Source of the DNA: an uncultured Clostridia bacterium
Lineage (GTDB): Bacteria > Bacillota_A > Clostridia > Christensenellales > CAG-138
Assembly (NCBI GenBank): GCA_946539625.1
Contig: CAMNHT010000003.1
Span: forward strand, 1 to 28,705
Direction of reading: 5' to 3'
Length of the DNA stretch: 28,705 nt
Under the pieces are notes generated by a model. That model worked only from the letters and a program-made list of their open reading frames with translations, made no database searches and had not been told where the DNA came from. How positions within the stretch are numbered: the stretch's first letter is position 1; the number at the start of each line of letters is the position of its first letter. A program made the position numbers and the translations under genes. Of the stretch, positions 14,649 through 21,796 are shown one piece after another.

Positions 14649-16019
14649 TTATGCCGCTTCGTCCAACGCGTAGGCATCAAGGATGCGGTCATATTCGTTG
14701 ATGCTGCTTCGAAGCAGGTTCATAAAATCCCGTTCCGTGTACAGTCCGTCGGCGTTCGTCGTGATGCCCGAAAAGCGCATCGGCACGATCGCGGGATGCG
14801 ATTCAAGATCGAGAAGAGATGCGCTTCGAAGCTGTTCCGTCGTTTCATAGACGAGGTCGACGGTGCAATACCGGCTGCCGTCCGGTCCGACCCAGCGGCA
14901 GAACACAATCTTGCAGCCGATCGGCGTCTTTTCGATCGCGCCGGGCAGTTCGTAGTCTTCTGCGCCGAGCGCCGCGAGAACGCTTCCCACATTGGAATCA
15001 TGTCCGCAAAGGAAGGTGAATTCTCTGCCGGAGGTTAAAAGCTCCGATTCGATCTCCTGCAGCAGCGGATGCGCCACGTTGGCCGCGATCAACGGTGCGG
15101 TGAACAGCACGTCGCCGTAGACGTCCTTGACTTCGGAGATTTGCTTCCACTGTTCAAATGTCAACGAGTGTCCGAACGCAGCCAAAAGATCGTCCGGCTG
15201 TTCAAAGTATTGCAGCACAAGCGCATCGGCCACAGAGCACGCCGTCTTCAGCGAGCCCTTTACGGACGGCTCCTTAAAAAGCTCCAGCGAAAACCGGGAA
15301 TCGTCCGTTGCAAATGCTGCCTGCGTTCCGTCCTTGTACGCTTCGGACTGCTCCATGTCGATCACATCGGCGATCAGCGCGTAATTGTCCGAAAGTCCCT
15401 TGATCGTATCGCCGTACAGCTCGTAGATCTGTGCGGTCGCGTCTTCGTTATATGCCGGAGAAACAAAGGTCAGCTGCGGTGTAAAGACCGGATCCATCGT
15501 GTCGTACACCGCATGCGTTTCGACCTCGGCGTTTGCGGTCGGCAAAAGACCCGACACGAAATACTGCGCGGTCGCGATCGTACGCTGCTTCGCGTTTGCA
15601 TAGATGCGCACTGCCCCGTCCGTCGGATGATAGTTTTCGGGGAACAGACCCTCGGCTTCGAGCCATTTGCGGAAATACTGTCCCATCTCGGTTTCCAGAA
15701 CGCCGCCGCGCAGCGAGAGCTCACTCGGATTCGACGACCATGCAAACCATTCATGCGGCGTGATCGTGCCGAGCGCCGAACCGCTGCCGCTCAGCGGTGA
15801 ACGGATGTTGTGACGGCTCAAAATCACGACCTGTTCCAATCGGTACCCCTCGTGTGAAAGGCTCCCGACGGCTTCGGCGGAAAGTGTGCTTTGCGCCCGC
15901 TGTGTCTTCGGCGCAAGAACGCCGCTCCAGAACAAACATTGCGCAAGCAGAACGCAAACAAGCAGAAGCGATACAACGATCAGCAGTACGCGCATTGTTT
16001 TTTGAGATGCAGATTTCAT
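14649..16019 (-). CDS. Histidine acid phosphatase, glucose-1-phosphatase (Agp) type
   Basis: A 456-residue exported phosphatase. A single N-terminal hydrophobic segment (about residues 9-32) acts as a signal peptide or membrane anchor. The phosphate-binding motif is SRHNIRSP (R69, H70, R73), with the RHN form typical of E. coli Agp rather than the common RHG. Other Agp-like segments are GGVLETEMGQYFRKWL, YANAKQRTIATAQYF, DTMDPVFTP, the proton-donor motif GHDSNVGS near residue 345, and RTPIG-like KTPIGCKIVFCRW. The family releases phosphate from sugar phosphates or phytate outside the membrane through a phosphohistidine. It shares a transcript with the dipeptidase gene. The promoter about 220 bp upstream carries the TTGGACA repeats found at four other promoters of this window. 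Confidence 0.9.
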   Translation of the reverse strand: MKSASQKTMRVLLIVVSLLLVCVLLAQCLFWSGVLAPKTQRAQSTLSAEAVGSLSHEGYRLEQVVILSRHNIRSPLSGSGSALGTITPHEWFAWSSNPSELSLRGGVLETEMGQYFRKWLEAEGLFPENYHPTDGAVRIYANAKQRTIATAQYFVSGLLPTANAEVETHAVYDTMDPVFTPQLTFVSPAYNEDATAQIYELYGDTIKGLSDNYALIADVIDMEQSEAYKDGTQAAFATDDSRFSLELFKEPSVKGSLKTACSVADALVLQYFEQPDDLLAAFGHSLTFEQWKQISEVKDVYGDVLFTAPLIAANVAHPLLQEIESELLTSGREFTFLCGHDSNVGSVLAALGAEDYELPGAIEKTPIGCKIVFCRWVGPDGSRYCTVDLVYETTEQLRSASLLDLESHPAIVPMRFSGITTNADGLYTERDFMNLLRSSINEYDRILDAYALDEAA

Positions 16020-16067
16020 ATTTTGTCCTTTCTTCCGGGAATATCATCTACCGTTCTTTTTCGCGGA

Positions 16068-16235
16068 TCAGCACATGAACGGCGTATCCTCCGGTTCGTC
16101 TGATTGTTCAAGCGATGTGCTCGCCTTCGTTTCCTTCTTTGCGCAGCCGATCGGCAGAATACCGATCGGAAGCATACAAACGAAAAGGATCGCGGCTCTG
16201 TTGTTCCGCGTTTTGTTGTGTCTTTCTTTGATTAC
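16068..16235 (-). CDS. Possible small lipoprotein without a canonical start codon
   Basis: An open frame of 55 codons between a stop (TAA at 16236-16238) and TGA 16068-16070 reads like a lipoprotein: a basic N-region (KERHNKTRNNR), a hydrophobic stretch (AAILFVCMLPIGILPIG), a lipobox cysteine (LPIGC) and a charged mature part of about 25 residues (KKETKASTSLEQSDEPEDTP). No ATG, GTG or TTG stands at the natural beginning; the codon there is GTA at 16235-16233, close to the predicted transcription start. The only ATG (16175-16173) would remove the basic region and has no ribosome binding site. Either the start codon was lost (a decayed gene), an unusual leaderless start is used, or the sequence has an error. 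It precedes the phosphatase gene on the same transcript. Confidence 0.35.
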   Translation of the reverse strand, partial: VIKERHNKTRNNRAAILFVCMLPIGILPIGCAKKETKASTSLEQSDEPEDTPFMC

Positions 16236-16241
16236 TTAATT

Positions 16242-16273
16242 TATATAACAAAGTTTGTCCAACAAATGTCCAA
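16242..16273 (-). promoter_or_regulatory. Promoter A with TTGGACA direct repeats (phosphatase/dipeptidase operon)
   Basis: On the minus strand TTGGACA (16273-16267), TTTG, TTGGACA (16262-16256), then 8 bp (AACTTTGT) and the -10 box TATATA (16247-16242). The heptamers are 11 bp apart, one helical turn. The site is divergent from promoter B. Confidence 0.75.
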
Positions 16274-16319
16274 CACATATTGCTTTTTTCATCGTTTTGA
16301 TCCGATATATGAACGCATG

Positions 16320-16349
16320 TTGGACATTTGTTGGACATGGTGATATAAT
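16320..16349 (+). promoter_or_regulatory. Promoter B with TTGGACA direct repeats (repeat lipoprotein)
   Basis: TTGGACA (16320-16326), TTTG, TTGGACA (16331-16337), TGGTGA, then a consensus TATAAT at 16344-16349 preceded by TGA (extended -10). Here the distance from the second heptamer to the -10 box is 6 bp, two less than at the four other sites. Confidence 0.75.
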
Positions 16350-16403
16350 GTATTATTATGTGGTATTATACCGCAAAATGATCAAGAATATGGGTGAAAA
16401 AAG

Positions 16404-18017
16404 ATGAAAAAAGCAACTGTCCGGATGATTGCGATCCTGTTGATCCTATCCCTGTTTTCTGCCTGCACCGGCAACGATCCGACTCCGGTCGAGCCGATCG
16501 CACAGCCAACGGCGGAACCCGTGATCACGCCGGCTCCCGAAGAGCCGGCCGATGACGAAGATCCGATCGTCATCGTCGATCCCTCCGAATGGGAAACCGC
16601 ACAATCCCCCGCGCTCACGGAAGAAACGCTTGCGCTCTTTCAAAAGGCGTTTACGGGGCTTTTGGGCGTAAACTATGTTCCCGTCGCGTATCTCGGCAAG
16701 CAGGTCGTGACCGGAACCGTGCACACCTTCTTATCAAGGGCGACCGTAGTCTATCCCGGCGCGCGCGAGACGTTCGCGCTGGTGTTCCTGTATGAGGAGC
16801 GCAGCGGCGACGTCCGCATCATCGACATCAGCCGTTCCGCCGTTCTGACCGGAATGGACACGGAAGGCTTCGAGCAGGCGGACGACCCCGTTCTTACCGA
16901 GGAGCTCAAAAACGGCTTCAACGAGGCGGTTTCGGGGCTGGTCGGCGTAAATTATACGCCTGTCGCTCTGTGCGCGACAAAGGTCTCCCCGGAGCTGACG
17001 TTCATCATCATTGCCGAATCGACACCCGTCGTCGCCGAGCCGGAAACCGGCTACTCGTTCGTATGGCTGGATATGACCGTGCAGGGCGAATTCTCCGTGC
17101 GGCAAATCGAGGAATTTGACGCCGAAATGGACCCGCCCGGCGCACCGGACGTCCCCGCGGAAACGCCTGTGCCGACGGATACGCCTGTGCCGACCGCAAC
17201 ACCGGTACCCACCGCAACCCCCGTGCCCACGGATACGCCCGTGCCGACCGCAACGCCGGTACCCACCGCAACGCCCGTGCCGACTGCAACGCCGGAACCC
17301 ACCGTCGAGCCGACCGCGGAACCGACCGAGGAACCCACTCCGGACCCCACCGATGAACCCACGCCGGAACCTACCGAAGAACCCACGCCGGAACCTACCG
17401 AAGAACCCACGCCGGAGCCCACCGAGGAACCGGCTCCCACGCCGATCCCGACAGAGGAAGCACCCGGCGCATGGGTCAAGCCCAAATCTCCGGAGGTCAC
17501 TTCCAAGCTTCAGAAGCTATTCCAAAAGATCTCCGACACGACCGTGGGTGTCAAGTATACGCCGGTCGCCTATATCGGCAGCCAACAGGTGAACGGCACG
17601 AACCATGCGTTCCTGTGCGAAACGTCGATCGCCGCGCCCGATTCGCAGAATCTCTATGCGATCGTTCTGCTCTATGAGGACCGCGACAAAAACGTGACAA
17701 TCACGGATGTGATCATGTCGGGCGTGCGCACATATACCGACATGGCGATGGGCGGATGGAACCGCGCGGAATCGTCGACCGTCACGAAGGATCTTTCCGG
17801 GGAGCTGCAAACCGCGCTTTCCGAATACCTCGGCGCAAGCTTCGCCCCTGTGGCGCTCCTTTCCACGCAGTCCGTATCCGGTATGCAGTACTGCATCTTC
17901 TGTGAATCCGGAACGGTCACCGCCGACCCGCACGCGGGCTACGCGTTCGTCTATCTGTATGAGGATGCGGACGGCGCGGCGCATATCAGCAGTATCCTTG
18001 ATTTCATGGGAAACTGA
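16404..18017 (+). CDS. Lipoprotein with four cystatin-like repeats and a Pro/Thr linker
   Basis: A 537-residue lipoprotein with a lipobox at C21 (LSLFSAC) and a weak GGGTGA site before its ATG. Four repeats of about 80 residues are visible, two before the linker (about 67-147 and 150-235) and two after it (about 357-440 and 450-535). Each shows the same order: 'L...LF...L.GV.YTPVA', a strand with 'Q.V.GT.H.FL', a proline-rich turn, then 'YA.V.LYED..G...I..I'. This alternation suggests a cystatin-like alpha/beta fold. The linker (about 238-352) is almost only Pro, Thr, Glu and Ala and starts with hexamers TPVPT(D/A). No catalytic motif is seen. I know this repeat only as an uncharacterised domain of secreted clostridial proteins. 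The gene is monocistronic, driven by promoter B. Confidence 0.85.
   Translation: MKKATVRMIAILLILSLFSACTGNDPTPVEPIAQPTAEPVITPAPEEPADDEDPIVIVDPSEWETAQSPALTEETLALFQKAFTGLLGVNYVPVAYLGKQVVTGTVHTFLSRATVVYPGARETFALVFLYEERSGDVRIIDISRSAVLTGMDTEGFEQADDPVLTEELKNGFNEAVSGLVGVNYTPVALCATKVSPELTFIIIAESTPVVAEPETGYSFVWLDMTVQGEFSVRQIEEFDAEMDPPGAPDVPAETPVPTDTPVPTATPVPTATPVPTDTPVPTATPVPTATPVPTATPEPTVEPTAEPTEEPTPDPTDEPTPEPTEEPTPEPTEEPTPEPTEEPAPTPIPTEEAPGAWVKPKSPEVTSKLQKLFQKISDTTVGVKYTPVAYIGSQQVNGTNHAFLCETSIAAPDSQNLYAIVLLYEDRDKNVTITDVIMSGVRTYTDMAMGGWNRAESSTVTKDLSGELQTALSEYLGASFAPVALLSTQSVSGMQYCIFCESGTVTADPHAGYAFVYLYEDADGAAHISSILDFMGN
17160..17450 (+). repeat. In-frame tandem repeats encoding the Pro/Thr/Glu linker
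   Basis: The first part is built of 18-bp units encoding TPVPTD or TPVPTA; the second part contains 24-bp units encoding PEPTEEPT, at least two of them identical in DNA. Near-identical repeats of this kind make length changes by slippage likely without breaking the frame. Confidence 0.85.
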
Positions 18018-18034
18018 TCCCTTCCTTTGGTTCG

Positions 18035-18076
18035 AACCGGCTTTCGACGCCGCAAAGCGCGGGAAGCCGGTTTTTT
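18035..18076 (+). terminator. Intrinsic terminator after the repeat lipoprotein
   Basis: AACCGGCTT (18035-18043) pairs with AAGCCGGTT (18064-18072) over a 20-base loop, followed by a run of T. It lies 17 bp after the stop codon. Confidence 0.8.
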
Positions 18077-18098
18077 CTTTTCGATTCTGTCATTTTGT

Positions 18099-18127
18099 TT
18101 GAAACACAGCGGATAATATGCTATACT
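18099..18127 (+). promoter_or_regulatory. Upstream sigma-A-like promoter of the partner-switching operon
   Basis: TTGAAA (18099-18104) and TATACT (18122-18127) with a 17-bp spacer and TGC before the -10. It is close to consensus and independent of the TTGGACA repeats, giving the operon a second, possibly constitutive, promoter. Confidence 0.65.
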
Positions 18128-18147
18128 GTTCGCATAAGGAGAGCTGC

Positions 18148-18321
18148 ATGAAGGACTTTACATCAGAAATCAATCCTGCTTGTTTTACAGCTGTTCGGGT
18201 TAGTTCCGCTCGTTCTGCCCGACCCGTACGTCGGAAAAGCGGTGCGGCCCGTTTGTTGGACATTTGTTGGACAAGGCATGATATAGAGAAACAACAATTT
18301 CGGACAGGAGATTGGATATGA
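18148..18321 (+). CDS. Possible 57-codon leader ORF coupled to the fusion gene
   Basis: ATG 18148 has AAGGAG 7 bases upstream and follows a near-consensus promoter, so translation should start here. The frame runs through promoter C and ends at TGA 18319-18321, overlapping the ATG of the fusion gene (18318) as ATGA. The encoded peptide is Arg- and Ser-rich and looks like no known protein; its second half is dictated by the regulatory DNA. It may be a leader peptide that couples translation to the operon, or the remnant of a former gene. Functional coding is uncertain. Confidence 0.35.
   Translation: MKDFTSEINPACFTAVRVSSARSARPVRRKSGAARLLDICWTRHDIEKQQFRTGDWI
18256..18287 (+). promoter_or_regulatory. 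Promoter C with TTGGACA direct repeats (partner-switching operon)
   Basis: TTGGACA (18256-18262), TTTG, TTGGACA (18267-18273), 8 bp, then TATAGA (18282-18287) preceded by TGA (extended -10). It drives the operon whose last gene is the SARP-like response regulator, suggesting autoregulation. Confidence 0.75.
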
Positions 18322-19877
18322 CGGTAAACATTGCATTATCCGGACGGATCGATTCCAACAACGCCGCTGAGGTCGAACGGAACATCCTTTCCGAGCTCGA
18401 TGGCAAGGACGGCGCGGCGGTCGTGTTGGACGCCGAAAAGCTGCAGTATATTTCGAGCGCAGGTCTTCGTGTGCTGCTGCGGGTCAAGAAAACCCATCCG
18501 GACCTCGGCATCACGGGCGTGAATTCCGACGTTTACGAGATCCTTGACATGACCGGCTTTACCGAGCTGATGAAGGTCGAAAAGGCGTATCGTGTCGTTT
18601 CGATCGACGGTTGCGAGGAGATCGGCCGCGGCGCAAACGGCACGATCTACCGCATCGACAAGGACAACGTTGTCAAAGTCTATAAAAATGCCGACGCTCT
18701 GAAAGATATTCAGCACGAGCGCGAGGTGGCGAAGCTTGCGCTGATCCTCGGCATTCCCACCGCGATCTCCTACGACGTGGTGAAGGTCGGCAATAGCTAC
18801 GGCTCGGTGTTCGAGCTTTTGAACGCGCGCTCGTTTTCGAAGATCCTGAAAAACGATCCGGACAAGTTTGACTGGTGCGTACGGGAATTTGTGCGCATGC
18901 TGAAAAAGATCCACGCAACGTCTGTGCCGAAGGGAAAGCTGCCCGACATGAAGGAAACGGCGCTTGACTGGGCGACGTTCTTAAAGGACTATCTTCCGGA
19001 AAATGCGGCAAACAAGCTGTATGCGCTGATCGAAGCCGTGCCGCACGACGATCACATGATCCACGGCGACTATCACACGAAAAATCTCGAGCTGCAGAAC
19101 GACGAGGTTCTGATCATCGACATGGACACGCTCGCCGTCGGCTACCCCATCTTTGAGCTCGGGTCGATCTACAATTCGTTCGTCGGCTTCTCCGAGGTCG
19201 ATCATGACGTGATCCTGCGCTTTCAGGGCTTCGACTCCGAAACGGGCAAGCGTTTCTGGCGGCGTGCGCTTTCGGCGTACCTCGGCACGACCAATGAAAA
19301 GAAGCTGCAAGCCGTCGAGGACAAGGCGCGTATCATCGGCTATATGCGGCTGATCCGGCGGTCGATCCGTAGAAAAGGTCTTGAAAACGAGATGGACCGC
19401 AAAGAGATCGCCTATTGGACGGAGGAGCTTTTAGCGCTTCTCGAAACCGTCGATTCGCTGCAGTTCACGAGAAGCGAACTGGAGGTTGAGGCAACCGATG
19501 AGAACCTTCCCGTGGTGCAGGCGTTTATCGAACAGCATCTGGAAGAAAACGACTGCCCGATGAAGGCGCGGATGCAGATCGGGCTTGCGGCGGAGGAAAT
19601 CTTTGTCAACATCGCGCATTACGCATATTCCCCGCTTTCCGGCAGCGCGACCGTGCGCGTAGAGTTTTTCGAGGATCCGCTTTGCGTTTCGATCACGTTT
19701 ATGGATCACGGCGTCCCTTACGATCCTCTCAAGCATCGGGATCCGGACGTTCTGCTTTCCGCAGCGGAACGCGAGATCGGGGGCTTGGGCATCTTTATGA
19801 CCAAGAAGGTCATGGACGACGTGGCGTACGAATATCGCAACGGACAGAACATATTGACGCTGAAAAAGAATCTTTGA
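18318..19877 (+). CDS. STAS - kinase-like (APH fold) - RsbW-like triple-domain signalling protein
   Basis: A 519-residue cytoplasmic fusion; ATG 18318 has AGGAG 7 bases upstream. Residues 1-95 are a STAS (anti-sigma antagonist) domain with the phosphorylatable serine in YISSAGLRVLL (S46/S47). Residues 96-350 have the aminoglycoside phosphotransferase/protein-kinase-like fold: glycine loop IGRGANGTIYRI (102-113), K120, catalytic HGDYHTKN (H249, D251, N256) and metal-binding D268 (IIDMD). This middle part resembles the family described by TIGR02172. Residues 385-519 are a GHKL ATPase of the RsbW/SpoIIAB type: N-box AAEEIFVN (N431), G1 DHG (463-465) and G2 GGLGIF (488-493). Antagonist and anti-sigma-type kinase, normally separate partners, are thus on one chain with a third nucleotide-binding domain, and all three active sites look intact. 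Substrates are unknown. The PHP gene follows after one base. Confidence 0.9.
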   Translation: MTVNIALSGRIDSNNAAEVERNILSELDGKDGAAVVLDAEKLQYISSAGLRVLLRVKKTHPDLGITGVNSDVYEILDMTGFTELMKVEKAYRVVSIDGCEEIGRGANGTIYRIDKDNVVKVYKNADALKDIQHEREVAKLALILGIPTAISYDVVKVGNSYGSVFELLNARSFSKILKNDPDKFDWCVREFVRMLKKIHATSVPKGKLPDMKETALDWATFLKDYLPENAANKLYALIEAVPHDDHMIHGDYHTKNLELQNDEVLIIDMDTLAVGYPIFELGSIYNSFVGFSEVDHDVILRFQGFDSETGKRFWRRALSAYLGTTNEKKLQAVEDKARIIGYMRLIRRSIRRKGLENEMDRKEIAYWTEELLALLETVDSLQFTRSELEVEATDENLPVVQAFIEQHLEENDCPMKARMQIGLAAEEIFVNIAHYAYSPLSGSATVRVEFFEDPLCVSITFMDHGVPYDPLKHRDPDVLLSAAEREIGGLGIFMTKKVMDDVAYEYRNGQNILTLKKNL

Positions 19878-19878
19878 G

Positions 19879-20760
19879 ATGGAACCGTTTCCGAAAATGG
19901 ATCTGCATATGCACACGTCCGTTTCCGACGGCACCGACACGCCGGAGGAAATTCTTGCGCGTGTAAAGGCGGCGAACATCGGGCTGTTTTCGGTCACGGA
20001 TCACGACGCGATCGAGGGCTGCAGGCGCATCCTTTCCGCGCGAAAGGAGGACGATCCCGCGTTTATCACGGGCGTGGAATTCTCCTGTAAGGATGAAGAG
20101 GGACAGTATCACATTCTCGGCTACGGCTATGATCCGGACGCGGAAGCGATCAACATGATCGTACAGCTCGGTCATGGGTTCCGCATGAAAAAGCTGCAAA
20201 AAAGATTGGCGTTTCTCAAAGAACGGTTCGGGTTTGCCTTCTCCGAAGAAGAGGTCGATACGCTGATGCATACAGACAATCCCGGCAAGCCGCACATTGC
20301 GAACCTGATGGTACAGAAGGGCTACGCAAGGGACCGGAACGAAGCGATCCGGACCTATCTCAATCAGGCGCAGTTCGAGGATGAATACGTCCGCCCGGAG
20401 GACGCGATCCGCGGCATCCTGAAAAGCGGCGGCATTCCGGTATTGGCGCATCCGCCGTTCGGAAACGGCGATCAGCTGATCTTAGACGAAGCGCTTGAAA
20501 CCCGCGTCAAAAAGCTGATGGGATTCGGGCTTTCGGGCTTGGAAGCATTCTATTCCGGATATACCGACCGGCTTCGCAGTGAGGTGCTCGCGCTTGCCGA
20601 ACGCTTCGATCTGTACGTCACGGCGGGCAGCGATTATCACGGAAAAAATAAGCTGGTCGTATTGGGCGATACCGGCATGGACCGGTTGGCGGAGATCCCG
20701 CACGGACTGGCCGTATTTTTACAGGCAATCAAGGAACAGGAAACGGAGGAAATCGAATGA
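19879..20760 (+). CDS. PHP-domain metal-dependent phosphoesterase
   Basis: A 293-residue PHP protein of the YciV/RNase AM type. The metal-binding motifs are complete: DLHMHTSVSDGT (H10, H12, D17), TDHDA (D41, H42), GVEFSC (E68), LAHPPFGNGD and GSDYHG (D254, H256). An insert between the third and fourth motif, as in YciV-like enzymes, is present. Known relatives hydrolyse 3',5'-bisphosphonucleotides or act as 5'-3' exoribonucleases on short RNA. The ATG comes one base after the fusion gene's stop with no clear Shine-Dalgarno, and the stop overlaps the next start (ATGA), so it is translationally tied to the signalling genes on both sides. It could remove a nucleotide signal or simply be a housekeeping enzyme carried in the operon. 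Confidence 0.88.
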   Translation: MEPFPKMDLHMHTSVSDGTDTPEEILARVKAANIGLFSVTDHDAIEGCRRILSARKEDDPAFITGVEFSCKDEEGQYHILGYGYDPDAEAINMIVQLGHGFRMKKLQKRLAFLKERFGFAFSEEEVDTLMHTDNPGKPHIANLMVQKGYARDRNEAIRTYLNQAQFEDEYVRPEDAIRGILKSGGIPVLAHPPFGNGDQLILDEALETRVKKLMGFGLSGLEAFYSGYTDRLRSEVLALAERFDLYVTAGSDYHGKNKLVVLGDTGMDRLAEIPHGLAVFLQAIKEQETEEIE

Positions 20761-21368
20761 AAACAGACGTCATTGAAATCACCGCAAACGGAGCGGGATT
20801 TGAAAACGTGCTCGAAGAGACCGAGCGCGCAGCAGCGTATCGCGGGCTCAATCCAAAGCAGGCGTTAAGGCTTCGGCTGCTTGCCGAGGAAATGACCGGC
20901 ATGCTCAAAACACTGGTCGGCGGCGAACGGTTCCGCTATTGGATCGAATCGGAAGGAACTGCTTTTGCGCTGCATCTTGAGACGCAGACCATTGTGACGC
21001 GTGCGCTTCGCGAAGCGCTGCTCAAAGCGAGCTCCTCCGGCAAAAACGCCGCGGCGAAGGGCTTTATGGGACGGCTCAGAGAGATCCTGACGTCGATGTC
21101 CGAATCATATGACCCTGCCGCCGAAATGGGTTACGGCTATTCCTATGTGGATATGATCGACTTTGACGCCTCCATGGATATGATGCCGAACGCCGCGCTG
21201 TACGGCTGGTCGCTGAAGGCATACCGGGAAGCCGTTATCGAAAACAAGGAAAAGGAACCGGAAAAATGGGACGAGCTGGAAAAGTCGATCACGGCAAGGC
21301 TCGCCGACGATGTGAAGATCTTTATCCGCGGAAACAACGTGGAAATGGTAATCGAAAAAACATTCTGA
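20757..21368 (+). CDS. Degenerate RsbW-like protein of the partner-switching operon
   Basis: A 203-residue protein. The segment LRLRLLAEEMTGMLKTLVGG (about 38-56) looks like the N-box helix of RsbW/SpoIIAB-type kinases, but the metal-binding Asn is replaced (M49 at the position of N431 in the fusion protein), and no G1 (DxG) or G2 (GGxG) motif follows. Its middle contains a Gly/Lys segment, SSSGKNAAAKGFMGRLREIL (about 91-110), that I have the impression of having seen in similar unannotated clostridial proteins. It probably cannot bind ATP and may act as a binding partner, for example for the STAS protein encoded next. That role is inference from position. ATGA overlap with the PHP gene; 13 bp to the STAS gene. 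Confidence 0.65.
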   Translation: MKTDVIEITANGAGFENVLEETERAAAYRGLNPKQALRLRLLAEEMTGMLKTLVGGERFRYWIESEGTAFALHLETQTIVTRALREALLKASSSGKNAAAKGFMGRLREILTSMSESYDPAAEMGYGYSYVDMIDFDASMDMMPNAALYGWSLKAYREAVIENKEKEPEKWDELEKSITARLADDVKIFIRGNNVEMVIEKTF

Positions 21369-21381
21369 GAGGAGAAATCAT

Positions 21382-21678
21382 ATGACCATTCATCAGGAGA
21401 AAAACGGAAACGCGCTTTTGATCGCGTTGGAAGGCAGGCTGGACACCATGACCGCGCCGAACCTCGAAGAAACGCTGAAGGAGGCGCTCGAGGGCGTCGA
21501 GGAGCTGACCTTTGATTTTGAAAAACTGGACTATCTCTCATCCGCGGGTCTCAGAGTGCTTCTTGCAGCGCAAAAGACGATGAACCGTCAGGGTGCCATG
21601 AAGGTAAAAAACGTCAATGAAATCATCCAGGAGATCTTTGAGGTCACCGGTTTTTCCGATATTCTGACGATCGAATAA
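21382..21678 (+). CDS. STAS-domain anti-sigma factor antagonist
   Basis: A 98-residue single-domain STAS protein of the SpoIIAA/RsbV type, with AGGAG 8-9 bases before its ATG. The phosphorylation site is in LDYLSSAGLRVLLAA (S53/S54), and the C-terminus (IQEIFEVTGFSDILTIE) is typical. In this family the phosphorylated form is inactive; a PP2C phosphatase removes the phosphate and the protein then binds and withdraws an RsbW-type kinase from its target. Candidate partners in the window are the RsbW-like domain of the fusion protein, the degenerate RsbW-like protein just upstream and the PP2C phosphatase at 24924-27089. No sigma factor gene is near. Confidence 0.93.
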   Translation: MTIHQEKNGNALLIALEGRLDTMTAPNLEETLKEALEGVEELTFDFEKLDYLSSAGLRVLLAAQKTMNRQGAMKVKNVNEIIQEIFEVTGFSDILTIE

Positions 21679-21796
21679 CCTCAAATACACAGCGTGTGTT
21701 TGATAAACAAAAAAGGAGATTCGCTGCGGTTTCACGCAAAAGCATCCGCATGCGCCGGTGTGCTTCGGCCATTGCAATCATCACCGGCAGATTGTT

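Noticed and set aside
16108..16338. Open frame of 76 codons on the minus strand over promoters A and B
   Set aside because: Its start is made of the TTGGACA repeat sequences and lies upstream of the promoter; the neighbouring frame with a lipoprotein-like signal is the better candidate.
17160..17450. Tandem repeats that could be mistaken for a CRISPR array
   Set aside because: Units are contiguous, in frame and encode a Pro/Thr/Glu linker; there are no spacers and no cas genes.
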